Source of the DNA: Curtobacterium sp. MCBA15_008
GTDB taxonomy: Bacteria > Actinomycetota > Actinomycetes > Actinomycetales > Microbacteriaceae
Reading direction: 5' to 3'
Length of the DNA stretch: 64,000 nucleotides
NCBI RefSeq assembly: GCF_001865065.1
Contig: NZ_MJGN01000016.1
Coordinates: 133,314-197,313, forward strand
The notes beneath the pieces were generated by a model. That model was not told the origin of the DNA and searched no databases. It worked only from the letters and a program-made list of their open reading frames with translations. Both the position numbers and the translations under genes were made by a program. Shown one piece after another: positions 17,420 through 26,808 of the stretch (position 1 is the first letter of the stretch; every line of letters starts with the position of its first letter).

Positions 17420-19480
17420 ATGTCTACTGCCACCGCACCCGTCGAGGTGCAGCGCGGACGACAGAGCACCCCGGCCAGCACGCCGGGGAAGCCGATCATG
17501 TCGCACCGCCAGATCCTCCTCGTCATCTACGGCCTGATGGCCGGCATGTTCCTGTCGTCCCTCGACCAGACGATCGTCGGCACGGCGATCCGCACGATCG
17601 GTGACGACCTGCACGGGCTCGACCAGCAGGCCTGGGTCACGACCGCGTACCTCATCGCGTCGACCATCACGACGCCGATCTACGGCAAGCTGTCCGACGT
17701 CTTCGGGCGTCGGCCGCTCTACATCTTCGGCATCGCGGTGTTCATCCTCGGGTCGCTGCTCTCGACCATGTCGACGTCGATGATCATGCTCGCCGCGTTC
17801 CGCGCCTTCCAGGGCATCGGTGCGGGTGCGCTGATGTCGCTCCCGTTGGCGATCATGGGCGACATCCTCGCCCCGCGCGAGCGTGCGAAGTACCAGGGGT
17901 ACTTCCTGGCTGTCTTCGGCATCTCGAGCGTCATCGGCCCGCTCATCGGTGGGCTGTTCGCCGGCGCGTCGAGCATCCTCGGCATCACCGGCTGGCGGTG
18001 GGTCTTCCTGATCAACGTCCCGATCGGTGTCGCGGCCCTCCTCATGGTCATCGCGTTCCTGCACCTGCCGAAGTTCGGCGACGCCAAGGCGAAGCCCCGC
18101 ATCGACTGGTGGGGCGCGACCTCCGTCATCGTGACGCTCGTCCCGTTCCTGCTGGTGGCCGAACAGGGCCGCACGTGGGGCTGGGGTTCGGCCGGCGCGA
18201 TCGCCTGCTACGTGATCGGTGCCCTCGGGCTCGTCGCCTTCCTCGTCGTCGAGACGCTCATGAAGGACGACGCGATCATCCCGCTGAAGCTGTTCCGCTC
18301 CGGCACGTTCTCGATGGCCACGATCCTCGGCTTCCTCGTCGGCTTCGCGATGTTCGGCGCCATGCTGACCATCCCGCTCTACCTGCAGATCGTCACCGGG
18401 CTGACCCCGACCGAGTCGGGCTTCGCGACCCTGCCGATGATCGGCGGGCTCATGATCGCCTCGATCGCCTCGGGCCAGATCGTCGCCCGCACCGGCCGCT
18501 ACCGGATCTTCCCGGTGATCGGCACGGCGCTGGTCTCGTGCGGCTACGTCGTGCTGACCTTCATGACGATCGACAAGCCGCTGTGGTTCCTGATGATCGG
18601 CATGTTCCTGATCGGGCTCGGCCTCGGCCAGCTCATGCAGAGCATCACCCTCGCCTCGCAGAACTCGGTCCAGCCGCGCGACATGGGCGTGGCGACCAGC
18701 TCCGCCACGTTCTTCCGCCAGATCGGTGGAACGCTCGGCACCGCGGTGCTGCTGTCGGTCCTGTTCTCGATCATGCCGGCGAACATCCTGCACGCCACGG
18801 CGGACGAGAAGAACCTGACCCCGGCCCTCGACGCCGCGCTGAACCCCACCGTCGCGACGGCGAAGGCGAACCAGGGCGTCATGGACCAGATCTGGAACCC
18901 GATCGTCACCCCGGTGAAGCAGCAGGTGCAGACCGGCCTCGACGCCGCGACCGCCAAGGTGACCCAGGCCACCGCCGGCGCTCCGGAGTCGGTGCAGCAG
19001 CAGGCGCTGGCGAACGCCGCGACCCAGGCGCACGCGAGCGTGCAGGACGGCAAGCTCGCCGTCGACTGGTCGAACGCGGCACAGCGCACCTACTGGGTGA
19101 ACGACCTCGCGCCGACGCTCGCGAAGCAGATCGACAAGGGCGCGAACAGCTCGGGCGACTCGAACGCCGAGACGAGCGACACGTCCTACCTCAACGGCGC
19201 GGACAAGGCCCTCACGAAGCCGTTCATGACGGGGTTCAACACCTCGGCCGTGACCGTCTACTGGGTCGGCTTCGCGGTGATCCTGCTCGCGTTCGTCCTG
19301 AGCTGGTTCTTCAAGGCGCCGCCGCTCCGGAAGAGCTCGGCCCTGCAGGAGCAGGCCGACAACGCCGGCACGGCCGACGACCTCGAGGTGCAGGCGGTCA
19401 AGGCCGCCGACACCATGGGCTCGCCCACCGCGCCCGTGACCGGTTCGATCCCCGTCCAGCGGGGCGCGTCGAACGACTAG
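17420..19480 (+). CDS. MFS exporter, DHA2 (EmrB/QacA) family
   Basis: 686-residue drug:proton antiporter with 14 predicted helices. SSLDQTIVGTAIRTIGDDL is motif D1, GKLSDVFGRRPLYIFG motif A, and AFRAFQGIGAGALMSLP motif B. Between the last two helices there is a large soluble loop of about 150 residues (Ala/Gln/Lys-rich, helical, including ATAKVTQATAGAPESVQQQA), longer than usual, and a polar C-terminal tail of about 55 residues. Start ATG 17420 follows a GAAGGA site. The promoter carries repressor palindromes and the TetR gene lies 72 bases downstream past a terminator, a normal inducible efflux arrangement. Confidence 0.92.
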   Translation: MSTATAPVEVQRGRQSTPASTPGKPIMSHRQILLVIYGLMAGMFLSSLDQTIVGTAIRTIGDDLHGLDQQAWVTTAYLIASTITTPIYGKLSDVFGRRPLYIFGIAVFILGSLLSTMSTSMIMLAAFRAFQGIGAGALMSLPLAIMGDILAPRERAKYQGYFLAVFGISSVIGPLIGGLFAGASSILGITGWRWVFLINVPIGVAALLMVIAFLHLPKFGDAKAKPRIDWWGATSVIVTLVPFLLVAEQGRTWGWGSAGAIACYVIGALGLVAFLVVETLMKDDAIIPLKLFRSGTFSMATILGFLVGFAMFGAMLTIPLYLQIVTGLTPTESGFATLPMIGGLMIASIASGQIVARTGRYRIFPVIGTALVSCGYVVLTFMTIDKPLWFLMIGMFLIGLGLGQLMQSITLASQNSVQPRDMGVATSSATFFRQIGGTLGTAVLLSVLFSIMPANILHATADEKNLTPALDAALNPTVATAKANQGVMDQIWNPIVTPVKQQVQTGLDAATAKVTQATAGAPESVQQQALANAATQAHASVQDGKLAVDWSNAAQRTYWVNDLAPTLAKQIDKGANSSGDSNAETSDTSYLNGADKALTKPFMTGFNTSAVTVYWVGFAVILLAFVLSWFFKAPPLRKSSALQEQADNAGTADDLEVQAVKAADTMGSPTAPVTGSIPVQRGASND

Positions 19481-19485
19481 GCCGA

Positions 19486-19519
19486 ACGGGGCCTCCCTCC
19501 ACCTCGAGGGAGGCCCCGT
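19486..19519 (+). terminator. Terminator between MFS gene and tetR
   Basis: Perfect 14-bp arms (19486-19499, 19506-19519) with a 6-nt loop, starting 5 bases after the stop. It would keep TetR expression lower than that of the exporter if they share a promoter. Confidence 0.85.
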
Positions 19520-19552
19520 CCCGCACCACCCGTTCCGCACCAGGAGCAGCAC

Positions 19553-20134
19553 GTGACCACCAGCGAAGCCCCCGCCGCCGACTGCGGCCTCCGGGAGCGC
19601 AAGAAGCAGCAGACCCGCGCTGCGATCCACGCCGCCGCGCTCGAGCTCGTCACCGACCGCGGGCTCGCCGGCGTCACGGTCGAGGAGATCTGCGCCGCCG
19701 CCGGCGTCTCGCCGCGGACGTTCTTCAACTACTTTCCGTCGAAGGGCAACGCCGCACTGGGCCTGCCCGCGACGACGGTCCCCGACGAGGCCCGAGCGAC
19801 GTTCCTCGCCGCTGAGGGGCCGCTCGTCTCGGACCTCTGCGACCTCGTCGCGCAGACGGTCACCCTGCCGGAGGACCGTCGCCGCATGAAGGAGCTCGTG
19901 CAGGCCCGGCCCGAGATGGTCCCGACGATGCTGCAGTGGATGGCCGACGCCCGGCTCGCCGTCCACGAGGTCGCCTCGCAGCGGACCGACCCGGACTCGG
20001 CACGCACGGCGGTGACGCTCGTGATGGCCGCGGTCATCGAGGCGGCGCACCGCTTCACGGTCGGCTCCCGCGACGACCTGGCGGACCGGCTCCGAGGTGT
20101 GGTCGCCGAGATGGGCCGGCTCGCCACCGCCTGA
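19553..20134 (+). CDS. TetR family repressor
   Basis: 193 residues. The N-terminal helix-turn-helix is clear: RERKKQQTRAAIHAAALEL, then VTVEEICAAAGVSPRTFFNYFPSK, the classic recognition helix. The C-terminal ligand and dimerisation domain is generic. AGGAG lies 7 bases before the GTG start. Position and the palindromes over the MFS promoter point to it as the repressor of that exporter and, since no separate promoter is obvious, of itself. The inducer is unknown. Confidence 0.92.
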   Translation: MTTSEAPAADCGLRERKKQQTRAAIHAAALELVTDRGLAGVTVEEICAAAGVSPRTFFNYFPSKGNAALGLPATTVPDEARATFLAAEGPLVSDLCDLVAQTVTLPEDRRRMKELVQARPEMVPTMLQWMADARLAVHEVASQRTDPDSARTAVTLVMAAVIEAAHRFTVGSRDDLADRLRGVVAEMGRLATA

Positions 20135-20146
20135 CCCAGCGCGACC

Positions 20147-20197
20147 ACGGCCTGGAGGCGCGGTGCGGGCCCGACCCGCACCGCGCCTCCAGGCCGT
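20147..20197. terminator. Perfect 23-bp hairpin after tetR, GGAGGCGCGGTGC family
   Basis: Arms 20147-20169 and 20175-20197 are fully complementary around a 5-nt loop, 12 bases past the tetR stop. Same stem core as at 3288, 9263 and 44198. Confidence 0.88.
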
Positions 20198-20224
20198 CGG
20201 TGCGTTCCGACCCATCGCGCGTGC

Positions 20225-20300
20225 AGTGGAAAGCGGAATCGCGCGTAGGTGGTCGGAAAAAACGACCTCCTACGCGCGGAACGACCTCTTACGCGCGGAA
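20225..20300. repeat. One-left-arm/two-right-arm element, copy A
   Basis: After TGGAAAGCGGAA, a left arm (20241-20255) can pair with either of two near-identical right arms, 20263-20277 and 20282-20296, which are offset by 19 bases. The two hairpins exclude each other. Copy B at 31617 has the same opening sequence, layout and 19-base offset. It lies in the 316-base gene-free stretch before fucD. Function unknown. Confidence 0.7.
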
Positions 20301-20379
20301 CGGCTCCGGGGCGGGCGGACGGCGCGAGTCATCGGACGACTTGGCGCGCTTCGTGGCTGAAACGCAACCTCGTGCCCTC

Positions 20380-20408
20380 TTGACAGCAGAGACATCGGAT
20401 GTTTCGAT
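20380..20408 (+). promoter_or_regulatory. Promoter and operator of the fucose operon
   Basis: Perfect TTGACA (20380-20385), 17-base spacer, weak -10 TTCGAT (20403-20408). Inside the spacer stands the perfect palindrome ACATCGGATGT (20392-20402). Close variants lie before the lactonase and hydrolase genes, so the FCD/GntR repressor encoded at 28239 is the probable ligand. Confidence 0.75.
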
Positions 20409-20450
20409 TGCCTCGTTCGGTCGACGGAGACCGGACGGGCAGGAGACACG

Positions 20451-21788
20451 ATGAGCCGCATCACCGGTCTGCGCGTGCGCGACGTCCGGTTCCCGACCTC
20501 GCGGGAGCACGACGGATCCGACGCGATGAACCCGGCGCCCGACTACTCCGCGGCGTACGTCGAGATCAGCACCGACGCCCGCGACGGGCACGTCGGCACC
20601 GGCTTCGTCTTCACGATCGGCCGTGGCAACGAGGTGCAGGAAGCCGCGATCGCCGCCCTGCGCGGGCACGTGGTCGGTGCCGACGCCGAAGCGGTCCTCG
20701 CCGACATGGGCGGCACCTGGCGTGCGATGGTCCACGACTCGCAGCTGCGCTGGCTCGGCCCGGAGAAGGGCGTGATGCACATGGCGATCGGCGCCGTGGT
20801 GAACGCGCTCTGGGACCTCCGGGCGAAGCGCGCGGGGCAGCCGCTGTGGGCGCTGCTGGCCGACCTGAGCCCCGAGGAGCTCGTCGACCTGGTGGACTTC
20901 CGGTACCTCACCGACGCGATCACCCCGGCCGAGGCGCTCGAGCTGTTCCGCGCCGCCGAACCGCACCGTGCGACCCGTCGGGCCCGGCTCGAACAGCAGG
21001 GCTACCAGGCGTACACGACCACCCCGGGCTGGCTCGGCTACGACGACGAGAAGCTGGCGCGCCTCTGCCGCGAAGCCGTCGACGAGGGGTTCACCCAGAT
21101 CAAGCTCAAGGTCGGCGGCGACATCGACGAGGACGTCCGCCGGATGGGCATCGCCCGCACCACGGTCGGCCCGGACATCCGGATCGCGGTCGATGCCAAC
21201 CAGCGCTGGGACGTGGACGAGGCCGTGACCTGGATCGAGCGGCTGCGCCCGTTCGACCTCGCCTGGGTCGAGGAACCGACGAGCCCCGACGACGTCCTCG
21301 GGCACGCCGAGATCGCCCGGCGCATCGCCCCGATCCCGGTCGCGACCGGCGAGCACATGGCCAACCGGGTGATCGCGAAGCAGCTCATCCAGGCTGGCGC
21401 GATGAGCGTGCTGCAGATCGATGCCACCCGGGTCGCGGGGGTCAACGAGAACCTCGCGATCCTGCTGCTCGCCGCGAAGCACGGCGTCCGGGTGTGCCCG
21501 CACGCCGGCGGGGTCGGCCTCTGCGAGGCGGTGCAGCACCTGTCGATGTTCGACGCCGTCGCGCTGACGGGCGACCTCGACACCCGCTGCATCGAGTTCG
21601 TCGACCACCTGCACGAGCACTTCGTGACCCCGGTGGACGTCCACGACGGCCGCTACTGGCCGCCGACCGCTCCGGGAGCCGGCACCGAGATGCTCGCCGA
21701 CTCCCTCGACGCCTACGCGTTCCCGGACGGCCCGGCCTGGGCCGTGGTCGACACCGAGACGGTCCCCGACGCGGTCCGCGTCGCCTGA
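20451..21788 (+). CDS. fucD: L-fuconate dehydratase
   Basis: 445-residue enolase-superfamily enzyme converting L-fuconate to 2-keto-3-deoxy-L-fuconate with Mg2+. Visible active-site blocks: base motif IKLKVGG (KxK) near residue 220, metal ligands in [19 protein letters not shown] and [11 protein letters not shown], and the His base in [30 protein letters not shown] near the N-terminus is also characteristic of FucD rather than of mandelate racemase. An AGGAG site precedes ATG 20451. It is the first gene of a seven-gene operon with importer, fucosidase, mutarotase and dehydrogenase, which fits fucose over galactonate or rhamnonate. Confidence 0.9.
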   Translation: MSRITGLRVRDVRFPTSREHDGSDAMNPAPDYSAAYVEISTDARDGHVGTGFVFTIGRGNEVQEAAIAALRGHVVGADAEAVLADMGGTWRAMVHDSQLRWLGPEKGVMHMAIGAVVNALWDLRAKRAGQPLWALLADLSPEELVDLVDFRYLTDAITPAEALELFRAAEPHRATRRARLEQQGYQAYTTTPGWLGYDDEKLARLCREAVDEGFTQIKLKVGGDIDEDVRRMGIARTTVGPDIRIAVDANQRWDVDEAVTWIERLRPFDLAWVEEPTSPDDVLGHAEIARRIAPIPVATGEHMANRVIAKQLIQAGAMSVLQIDATRVAGVNENLAILLLAAKHGVRVCPHAGGVGLCEAVQHLSMFDAVALTGDLDTRCIEFVDHLHEHFVTPVDVHDGRYWPPTAPGAGTEMLADSLDAYAFPDGPAWAVVDTETVPDAVRVA

Positions 21789-21832
21789 TCCCACCCCACA
21801 CACCCCATCACCACGACGAAGTGGAGACTCCG

Positions 21833-23071
21833 ATGCAACGACGACGCATCATCACCGGGCTCGCGGCAGCAGCTGCCGCGGCCCTCGTGCTCACCGGCTG
21901 TTCCTCCGGCAGCAGTGCCGGCGGAAGCCAGTCGAAGGACGCCCTGACCTGGTCCATGTGGATCGCCGGGAAGGAGGACAAGGCCGCCTGGCAGAAGGTC
22001 GCCGACACCGTGAAGACCGAGGACGACATCACCCTGACGATCCAGGGCGCGCCGTTCGAGAACTACTTCACGAAGCTCAGCACGCAGTTGAGTGCGGGCG
22101 GCGCCCAGTGCGTCGTGAGCATGCAGTCGCTCCGCACCGCGAACTACACGTCGTCGCTGCTGCCACTCGACGACCTCGCGAAGAAGGACGGCACCGACCT
22201 GTCCGCGTTCGACAGCACCGCGCTCGACGGCATGAAGGTCGACGGGAAGCTCTACGGCCTGCCCTACGACACCGGCCCCATCATGATGTTCTACAACAAG
22301 GACGTCTTCACGAAGGCCGGGGTGGCCGAGCCGAAGCCGGGGTGGACCGTCGACGACTTCGAGGCGGCGGGTGCCGCGCTCAAGGCGAAGGGCATCACCA
22401 TGTTCGGTTCGACGGTCGGCGACCTCAACCTCGAGTCGATGGTCTACGGCTACAACGGTGGCCGGGTGATCACGTCCGACGGTGAGCTCGACGCGTCGAA
22501 CGCGAAGTTCGCGGACGGCCTCGACTGGCTCTCGACACTGGTGAAGAAGGGCTACGCGACGCAGGCGTCGTCGGACTCGTCGACGCCGGGCAACGACTTC
22601 GCCGCCGGCAAGGTCGCGATGTACACCGACGGTCCGTGGTCGCTCATCAGCCAGAAGGCCAAGGTGAAGTTCGACCTCGGGGTCACGACGCTCCCCGCGG
22701 GGACGTCCGGTCCGTCGACCTTCGCCGCCGGCTCCGGCTTCGGTGTCTCGAAGCAGTGCAAGTACCCGGAGCAGGCGTTCAAGGCCGTCCAGACGATGAC
22801 CAGCGAGAAGGTCCTGACGTCGCTCGCCGAAGCGGGACGGGCCTTCCCCGGCCGCACCGCTGCCCAGTCGGCGTGGTACTCGAGCGCCGGCATCGACGGC
22901 GCCGAGGCCGCGCTCAAGGCGGGACTCGCGAAGTCGTCGCCGCTCCTCGGGAACAAGCAGAGCGACCAGCTGTCACAGCTGTTCACGCAGTACGCGCTGC
23001 AGGCGGTGAACGGGCAGACCTCCGGCAAGGAGTCGATGTCCTCCATCGCCGGCCAGCTCGGTACGCAGTGA
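21833..23071 (+). CDS. ABC sugar-binding lipoprotein, probably for fucosides
   Basis: 412-residue extracellular solute-binding protein of the carbohydrate (CUT1) type. The lipoprotein signal ends in LVLTGCSS, so it is anchored to the membrane outer face through a lipidated Cys. The body has typical CUT1 landmarks such as GLPYDTGPIMMFYNKDVFTKAG and GKVAMYTDGPW. It lies 44 bases after fucD, with two permease genes downstream and no ATPase gene nearby; CUT1 systems often share a distant MsiK-type ATPase. The start ATG has GTGGAG 8 bases upstream. Specificity is inferred from the operon. Confidence 0.9.
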   Translation: MQRRRIITGLAAAAAAALVLTGCSSGSSAGGSQSKDALTWSMWIAGKEDKAAWQKVADTVKTEDDITLTIQGAPFENYFTKLSTQLSAGGAQCVVSMQSLRTANYTSSLLPLDDLAKKDGTDLSAFDSTALDGMKVDGKLYGLPYDTGPIMMFYNKDVFTKAGVAEPKPGWTVDDFEAAGAALKAKGITMFGSTVGDLNLESMVYGYNGGRVITSDGELDASNAKFADGLDWLSTLVKKGYATQASSDSSTPGNDFAAGKVAMYTDGPWSLISQKAKVKFDLGVTTLPAGTSGPSTFAAGSGFGVSKQCKYPEQAFKAVQTMTSEKVLTSLAEAGRAFPGRTAAQSAWYSSAGIDGAEAALKAGLAKSSPLLGNKQSDQLSQLFTQYALQAVNGQTSGKESMSSIAGQLGTQ

Positions 23072-23086
23072 CCAGCTGAACCAGTG

Positions 23087-23134
23087 ATCGGACGGGAGGC
23101 CCGTTGCGGTCCCGCCACGGGCCTCCCGTCCGAT
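23087..23134 (+). terminator. Strong hairpin between binding protein and permease genes
   Basis: Perfect 18-bp arms (23087-23104, 23117-23134) with a 12-nt loop, 15 bases past the stop and 45 before the next start. Placed inside an operon, it probably attenuates or stabilises so that the binding protein is made in excess over the permeases. Confidence 0.75.
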
Positions 23135-23178
23135 CCATCCCCTGTTCAGGACCGCGCGAACGACGAGGAGGTCGTCGC

Positions 23179-24156
23179 ATGACCACCATCCAGGACCCAC
23201 CGGCCGAAGCGGCCGTCCCCGCGGTCGCGACCGCGGTCGCGGTCGGAGCCGCCACCCCGCGGCGGAAGGACGGCGAGGACACGAGCGCGCTCGGGCGCCG
23301 CTCCTGGTGGGGTGCCGCGTTCGCGGCACCGCACTCGATCGGACTCGTCGTCTTCACGGCGTTCCCGATCATCGCCTCACTCGTCGTCAGCTTCATGAAC
23401 TGGCCCATGCTCGGCGAGCGCAGCTGGGCCGGCATCGAGAACTACGCCCGGCTCTTCGCCGACCCGGTCTTCCGCACCGTCGCACTCAACACGGCGCTGT
23501 TCGTGGTGCTCTACGTGCCCCTCAACCTCGTCGTGTCGCTCGGGCTCGCCGCCTGGCTGACACCGCGGATCGCCGGCCGGCACGTCTTCCGCGTCCTGTT
23601 CTTCATCCCGACCATCACGCCGATCGTCGCGAACGTCGTGGTCTGGCGGATGCTGTACCAGCCCGGTGGGGCGATCGACGCGTCACTGCAGTCCACCGTG
23701 GGCGTGCACGCGCCGAACTTCCTCGCCGATGAGCACTGGGCGATGCTCGCCATCGTCGCGATGAGCGTCTGGCAGGGCTTCGGCTACAACATGCTGATCT
23801 TCTCGGCGGCGCTCGACGCCGTGCCGGAGAACCAGATCGAGGCCTCGCAGCTCGACGGCGCGAACGCCTGGCAGACCTTCTGGGCCATCAAGTTCCCGCT
23901 CATCTCGCCGTCGGTGTTCTTCGCGACGATGATGACGCTGATCACCTCGTTCCAGGTGTTCGTGCAGCCGTTCGTCCTGACCAAGGGCGGGCCGGGCACC
24001 GCGACGGAGACCCTCGTGCAGTACATCTACAACACCGGCTTCCAGAACCAGCAGCTCGGTCTGGCCTCGGCCGGCGCCTGGGTGCTGTTCGTCATCATCC
24101 TCGGGATCACGGCCGTCCAGTTCCTCGGGCAGAAGCGGTGGGTGCACTATGAGTGA
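23179..24156 (+). CDS. ABC sugar permease, MalF type
   Basis: 325-residue CUT1 inner-membrane permease with six helices after a polar, Ala-rich N-terminal 50 residues. The EAA loop is EASQLDGANAWQTFWAIKFPLISP near residue 225, which docks the ATPase. VLTKGGPGTATETL near the end is also typical of MalF/UgpA proteins. AGGAGG stands 7 bases before ATG 23179. Its stop overlaps the next permease by 8 bases, so the two are coupled and form the heterodimeric channel. Confidence 0.92.
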   Translation: MTTIQDPPAEAAVPAVATAVAVGAATPRRKDGEDTSALGRRSWWGAAFAAPHSIGLVVFTAFPIIASLVVSFMNWPMLGERSWAGIENYARLFADPVFRTVALNTALFVVLYVPLNLVVSLGLAAWLTPRIAGRHVFRVLFFIPTITPIVANVVVWRMLYQPGGAIDASLQSTVGVHAPNFLADEHWAMLAIVAMSVWQGFGYNMLIFSAALDAVPENQIEASQLDGANAWQTFWAIKFPLISPSVFFATMMTLITSFQVFVQPFVLTKGGPGTATETLVQYIYNTGFQNQQLGLASAGAWVLFVIILGITAVQFLGQKRWVHYE

Positions 24157-25066
24157 AGCGGTCCGCGGGCACGTCGGTGCCACCACGTCGAACCGGACGG
24201 TCAACCCCCGTGCCGTCGCCAGGACGAAATCCGCGCCACGACCGGGGCGGGTCCGGCACGCGATCGGGTACGCCCTGCTCTGCCTCGTCACACTCCTGTT
24301 CGTCTCGCCGCTCATCTACATGGTCGCGACGAGCCTCAAGCCCGCCGACCAGGTGTTCACCACCCCGCCGACGCTCTGGGGTCGCTCGCTCGAGTGGGAC
24401 AACTACGTGCAGGCGTTCACCTACCTGCCGTTCGCCCGGTTCATCCTCAACGGGGTGTTCGTCGCCGCGGCCGGCACGGCGATCAACGTCGCCGTGGCCG
24501 TGCTCTCCGGGTACGCGTTCTCACGGTTGCGCTGGCGCGGCCGGAACACGGTGTTCCTGCTGTTCCTCGTCACGCTGATGATCCCGCAGGACGTCCTGGT
24601 CATCCCGATGTACGTGATGATGCAGGGCTTCGGCTGGGTTGACACGTTCCAGGCGCTCATCATCCCGTGGGCCTTCACCGCCCTCGGCGCGTTCCTGGTG
24701 CGACAGTTCTTCCTCACCGTGCCGCAGGAGCTCGACGACGCCGCACGGGTGGACGGGGCCGGGGCGATCCGGACCTTCTTCTCGGTGATGCTCCCGCTCG
24801 CCCGACCGACCATGGCCGTCCTCGCGGTGTTCTCGTTCATCTCCTACTGGAACTCGTTCCTCTGGCCGCTCGTCGTCGTGAACGACGTCGAGGCCCACGG
24901 CACCATCCCGCTCGGCCTGCAGCAGTTCTTCGGGCAGCAGGGCTCCGAGTGGAACCTCGTGATGGCGGCCTCGGTGATCTCGATGCTGCCCACCGTGATC
25001 CTGCTCGTCCTGCTCCAGAAGCACCTCGTCAAGGGCATCGTCACCTCCGGCCTCGGCGGCCGCTGA
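24149..25066 (+). CDS. ABC sugar permease, MalG type
   Basis: 305-residue CUT1 partner permease with six helices. The EAA loop is ELDDAARVDGAGAIRTFFSVMLPLARP near residue 195, and the ending HLVKGIVTSGLGGR is typical of the MalG class. Start ATG 24149 lies inside the end of the preceding permease. With the binding protein it would import fucose or fucosylated oligosaccharides, which the cytoplasmic fucosidase downstream could then cut. Confidence 0.92.
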   Translation: MSEAVRGHVGATTSNRTVNPRAVARTKSAPRPGRVRHAIGYALLCLVTLLFVSPLIYMVATSLKPADQVFTTPPTLWGRSLEWDNYVQAFTYLPFARFILNGVFVAAAGTAINVAVAVLSGYAFSRLRWRGRNTVFLLFLVTLMIPQDVLVIPMYVMMQGFGWVDTFQALIIPWAFTALGAFLVRQFFLTVPQELDDAARVDGAGAIRTFFSVMLPLARPTMAVLAVFSFISYWNSFLWPLVVVNDVEAHGTIPLGLQQFFGQQGSEWNLVMAASVISMLPTVILLVLLQKHLVKGIVTSGLGGR

Positions 25067-25162
25067 TCCAGCCGCACCGCGCCGTGGACGCGAGCACGTC
25101 GTGACCGCAGCGCACCCCGACCACCCGCACCGTTCCTCCCGTCCGAAAGGAAGACTCGCCAC

Positions 25163-26488
25163 ATGACCATCACCGCACCTGCAGAGCCGCAGACCGCGAC
25201 CGACGCCACCGGCCTGCCCGCGTGGTTCGCCCACGACCGGTTCGGCATGTTCATCCACTGGGGGCTCTACGCCCTGCCGGCACGGCACGAGTGGGTGAAG
25301 AACCGTGAACGGATCACCGACGCGGACTACCAGAAGTACTTCGACCACTTCGACCCGGACCTGTTCGACGCCGCCGACTGGGCCCGCCGCGCCCGCGAGG
25401 CCGGGATGAAGTACGTGGTCCTCACCACGAAGCACCACGAGGGCTTCGCGCTCTGGGACTCGAAGCTCACCGACTACAAGGCGACGAACACCCGTTTCGG
25501 CCGCGACATCGTCCGCGAGTTCGTCGACGCCGTCCGGGCCGAGGGCCTGCGCGTCGGCTTCTACCACTCGCTCATCGACTGGCACCACCCGGACTTCACG
25601 ATCGACGGCGTGCACCCGCGACGGGACGACGGCGAGGCAGCGATCGCCGCGCTCAACGAGGGCCGCGACATGGCCCGGTACCGCGCGTACCTGCACGGGC
25701 AGGTCGAGGAGCTGCTGACCGACTACGGACGGATCGACTACCTCTTCTACGACTTCTCGTACCGCGACAACGACCACGAGGACATCTGGGGTGGCAAGGG
25801 CCGAGACGACTGGGGGTCCGAGGAGCTGCTCGACCTGACCAGGCGGCTCCAGCCGGGCATCATCGTCAACGACCGGCTCGACCTGCCCGGCGACATCGTC
25901 ACCCCGGAGCAGTACCAGCCGGACAAGCCGATGGAGGTCGACGGCGTGCGCGTGCCGTGGGAGGCCTGCCAGACCCTCAACGGCTCGTGGGGCTACGACC
26001 GCGACAACCTCAACGTGAAGAGCGTCGACCTGCTCGTCCGGATGCTCGTCGACGGCGTCTCGAACAACGGGAACATGCTGCTCAACGTCGGCCCGACCGG
26101 CCGCGGCGAGTTCGACGGGGTCGCACGGACCGCGCTCGCCGGTATGGGGACGTGGATGCACCAGCACGCGCGGTCCGTCTACGGCGCGGGGCCGTCGTCC
26201 TTCCGGGCACCGGCGGGCACCGTGTACACGCAGAACGGGAACCGGCTGTACCTGCACCTGTTCACGTGGCCGTTCGAGCACGTGCACCTGGCCGGCCTGG
26301 CCGGGAGGGTCGAGTACGCGCAGCTGCTCAACGACGCGTCCGAGATCCACTTCCGCGAGATCCCGGAGGGCACCCGTGCGCAGAACACCGGGCTCGGCGG
26401 ACAGCCGGCCGGCACCCTGACGGTGACCCTGCCGATCGTGCGGCCCGACGTCGCGGTGCCGGTGGTCGAGCTGTTCCTGCGCGACTGA
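25163..26488 (+). CDS. Alpha-L-fucosidase, GH29, cytoplasmic
   Basis: 441 residues of the GH29 fold. FAHDRFGMFIHWGLYALPARHEW, with the family's His-Trp-Gly substrate pocket, comes first; VVLTTKHHEGFALWDSKLTDY follows, and the nucleophile Asp is probably that in YLFYDFSYR. There is no signal peptide, so it acts in the cytoplasm on imported fucosides, releasing L-fucose for the enzymes of this locus. A GGAAGG site stands before ATG 25163. Its stop overlaps the next start (TGATG). Confidence 0.92.
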   Translation: MTITAPAEPQTATDATGLPAWFAHDRFGMFIHWGLYALPARHEWVKNRERITDADYQKYFDHFDPDLFDAADWARRAREAGMKYVVLTTKHHEGFALWDSKLTDYKATNTRFGRDIVREFVDAVRAEGLRVGFYHSLIDWHHPDFTIDGVHPRRDDGEAAIAALNEGRDMARYRAYLHGQVEELLTDYGRIDYLFYDFSYRDNDHEDIWGGKGRDDWGSEELLDLTRRLQPGIIVNDRLDLPGDIVTPEQYQPDKPMEVDGVRVPWEACQTLNGSWGYDRDNLNVKSVDLLVRMLVDGVSNNGNMLLNVGPTGRGEFDGVARTALAGMGTWMHQHARSVYGAGPSSFRAPAGTVYTQNGNRLYLHLFTWPFEHVHLAGLAGRVEYAQLLNDASEIHFREIPEGTRAQNTGLGGQPAGTLTVTLPIVRPDVAVPVVELFLRD

Positions 26489-26808
26489 TGCAGCGCATCG
26501 TGTCGAGGACACGGTTGCGGGCGGGACAGGAGTCCGCCTACGAGGAGGCGCACGCCGCGATCCCGCCCGAACTGGTCGACCGACTCCGCGGGGCGGGGGT
26601 GTCGAACTGGAGCATCTGGCGGGACGGGCGGGACCTGGTCCACCTGATCGAGGTCGAGGACTACCGCGCGATGCGCCGGTCGCTCGCCGACGACCCGGTG
26701 AACGCCGCCTGGCAGGACGTCATCAACCCGCTCCTCGAGGCGGACGACGACTACTCCGGCAGCGACGACGGGATCCCGCTCGTCTGGACGCTGGAGGGAC
26801 AGGCATGA
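26488..26808 (+). CDS. L-fucose/L-rhamnose mutarotase family protein
   Basis: 106-residue alpha/beta-barrel protein of the RhaM/FucU-like EthD-fold mutarotase family, seen in RTRLRAGQESAYEEAHAAIPPELVDRLRGAGVSNWSIWRDG-type order (His and Trp of the pocket retained) and the VNAAWQDVI segment. It interconverts sugar anomers and so speeds oxidation by the next enzyme. Start and stop overlap both neighbours (TGATG and ATGA), which indicates tight translational coupling. Confidence 0.85.
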   Translation: MQRIVSRTRLRAGQESAYEEAHAAIPPELVDRLRGAGVSNWSIWRDGRDLVHLIEVEDYRAMRRSLADDPVNAAWQDVINPLLEADDDYSGSDDGIPLVWTLEGQA

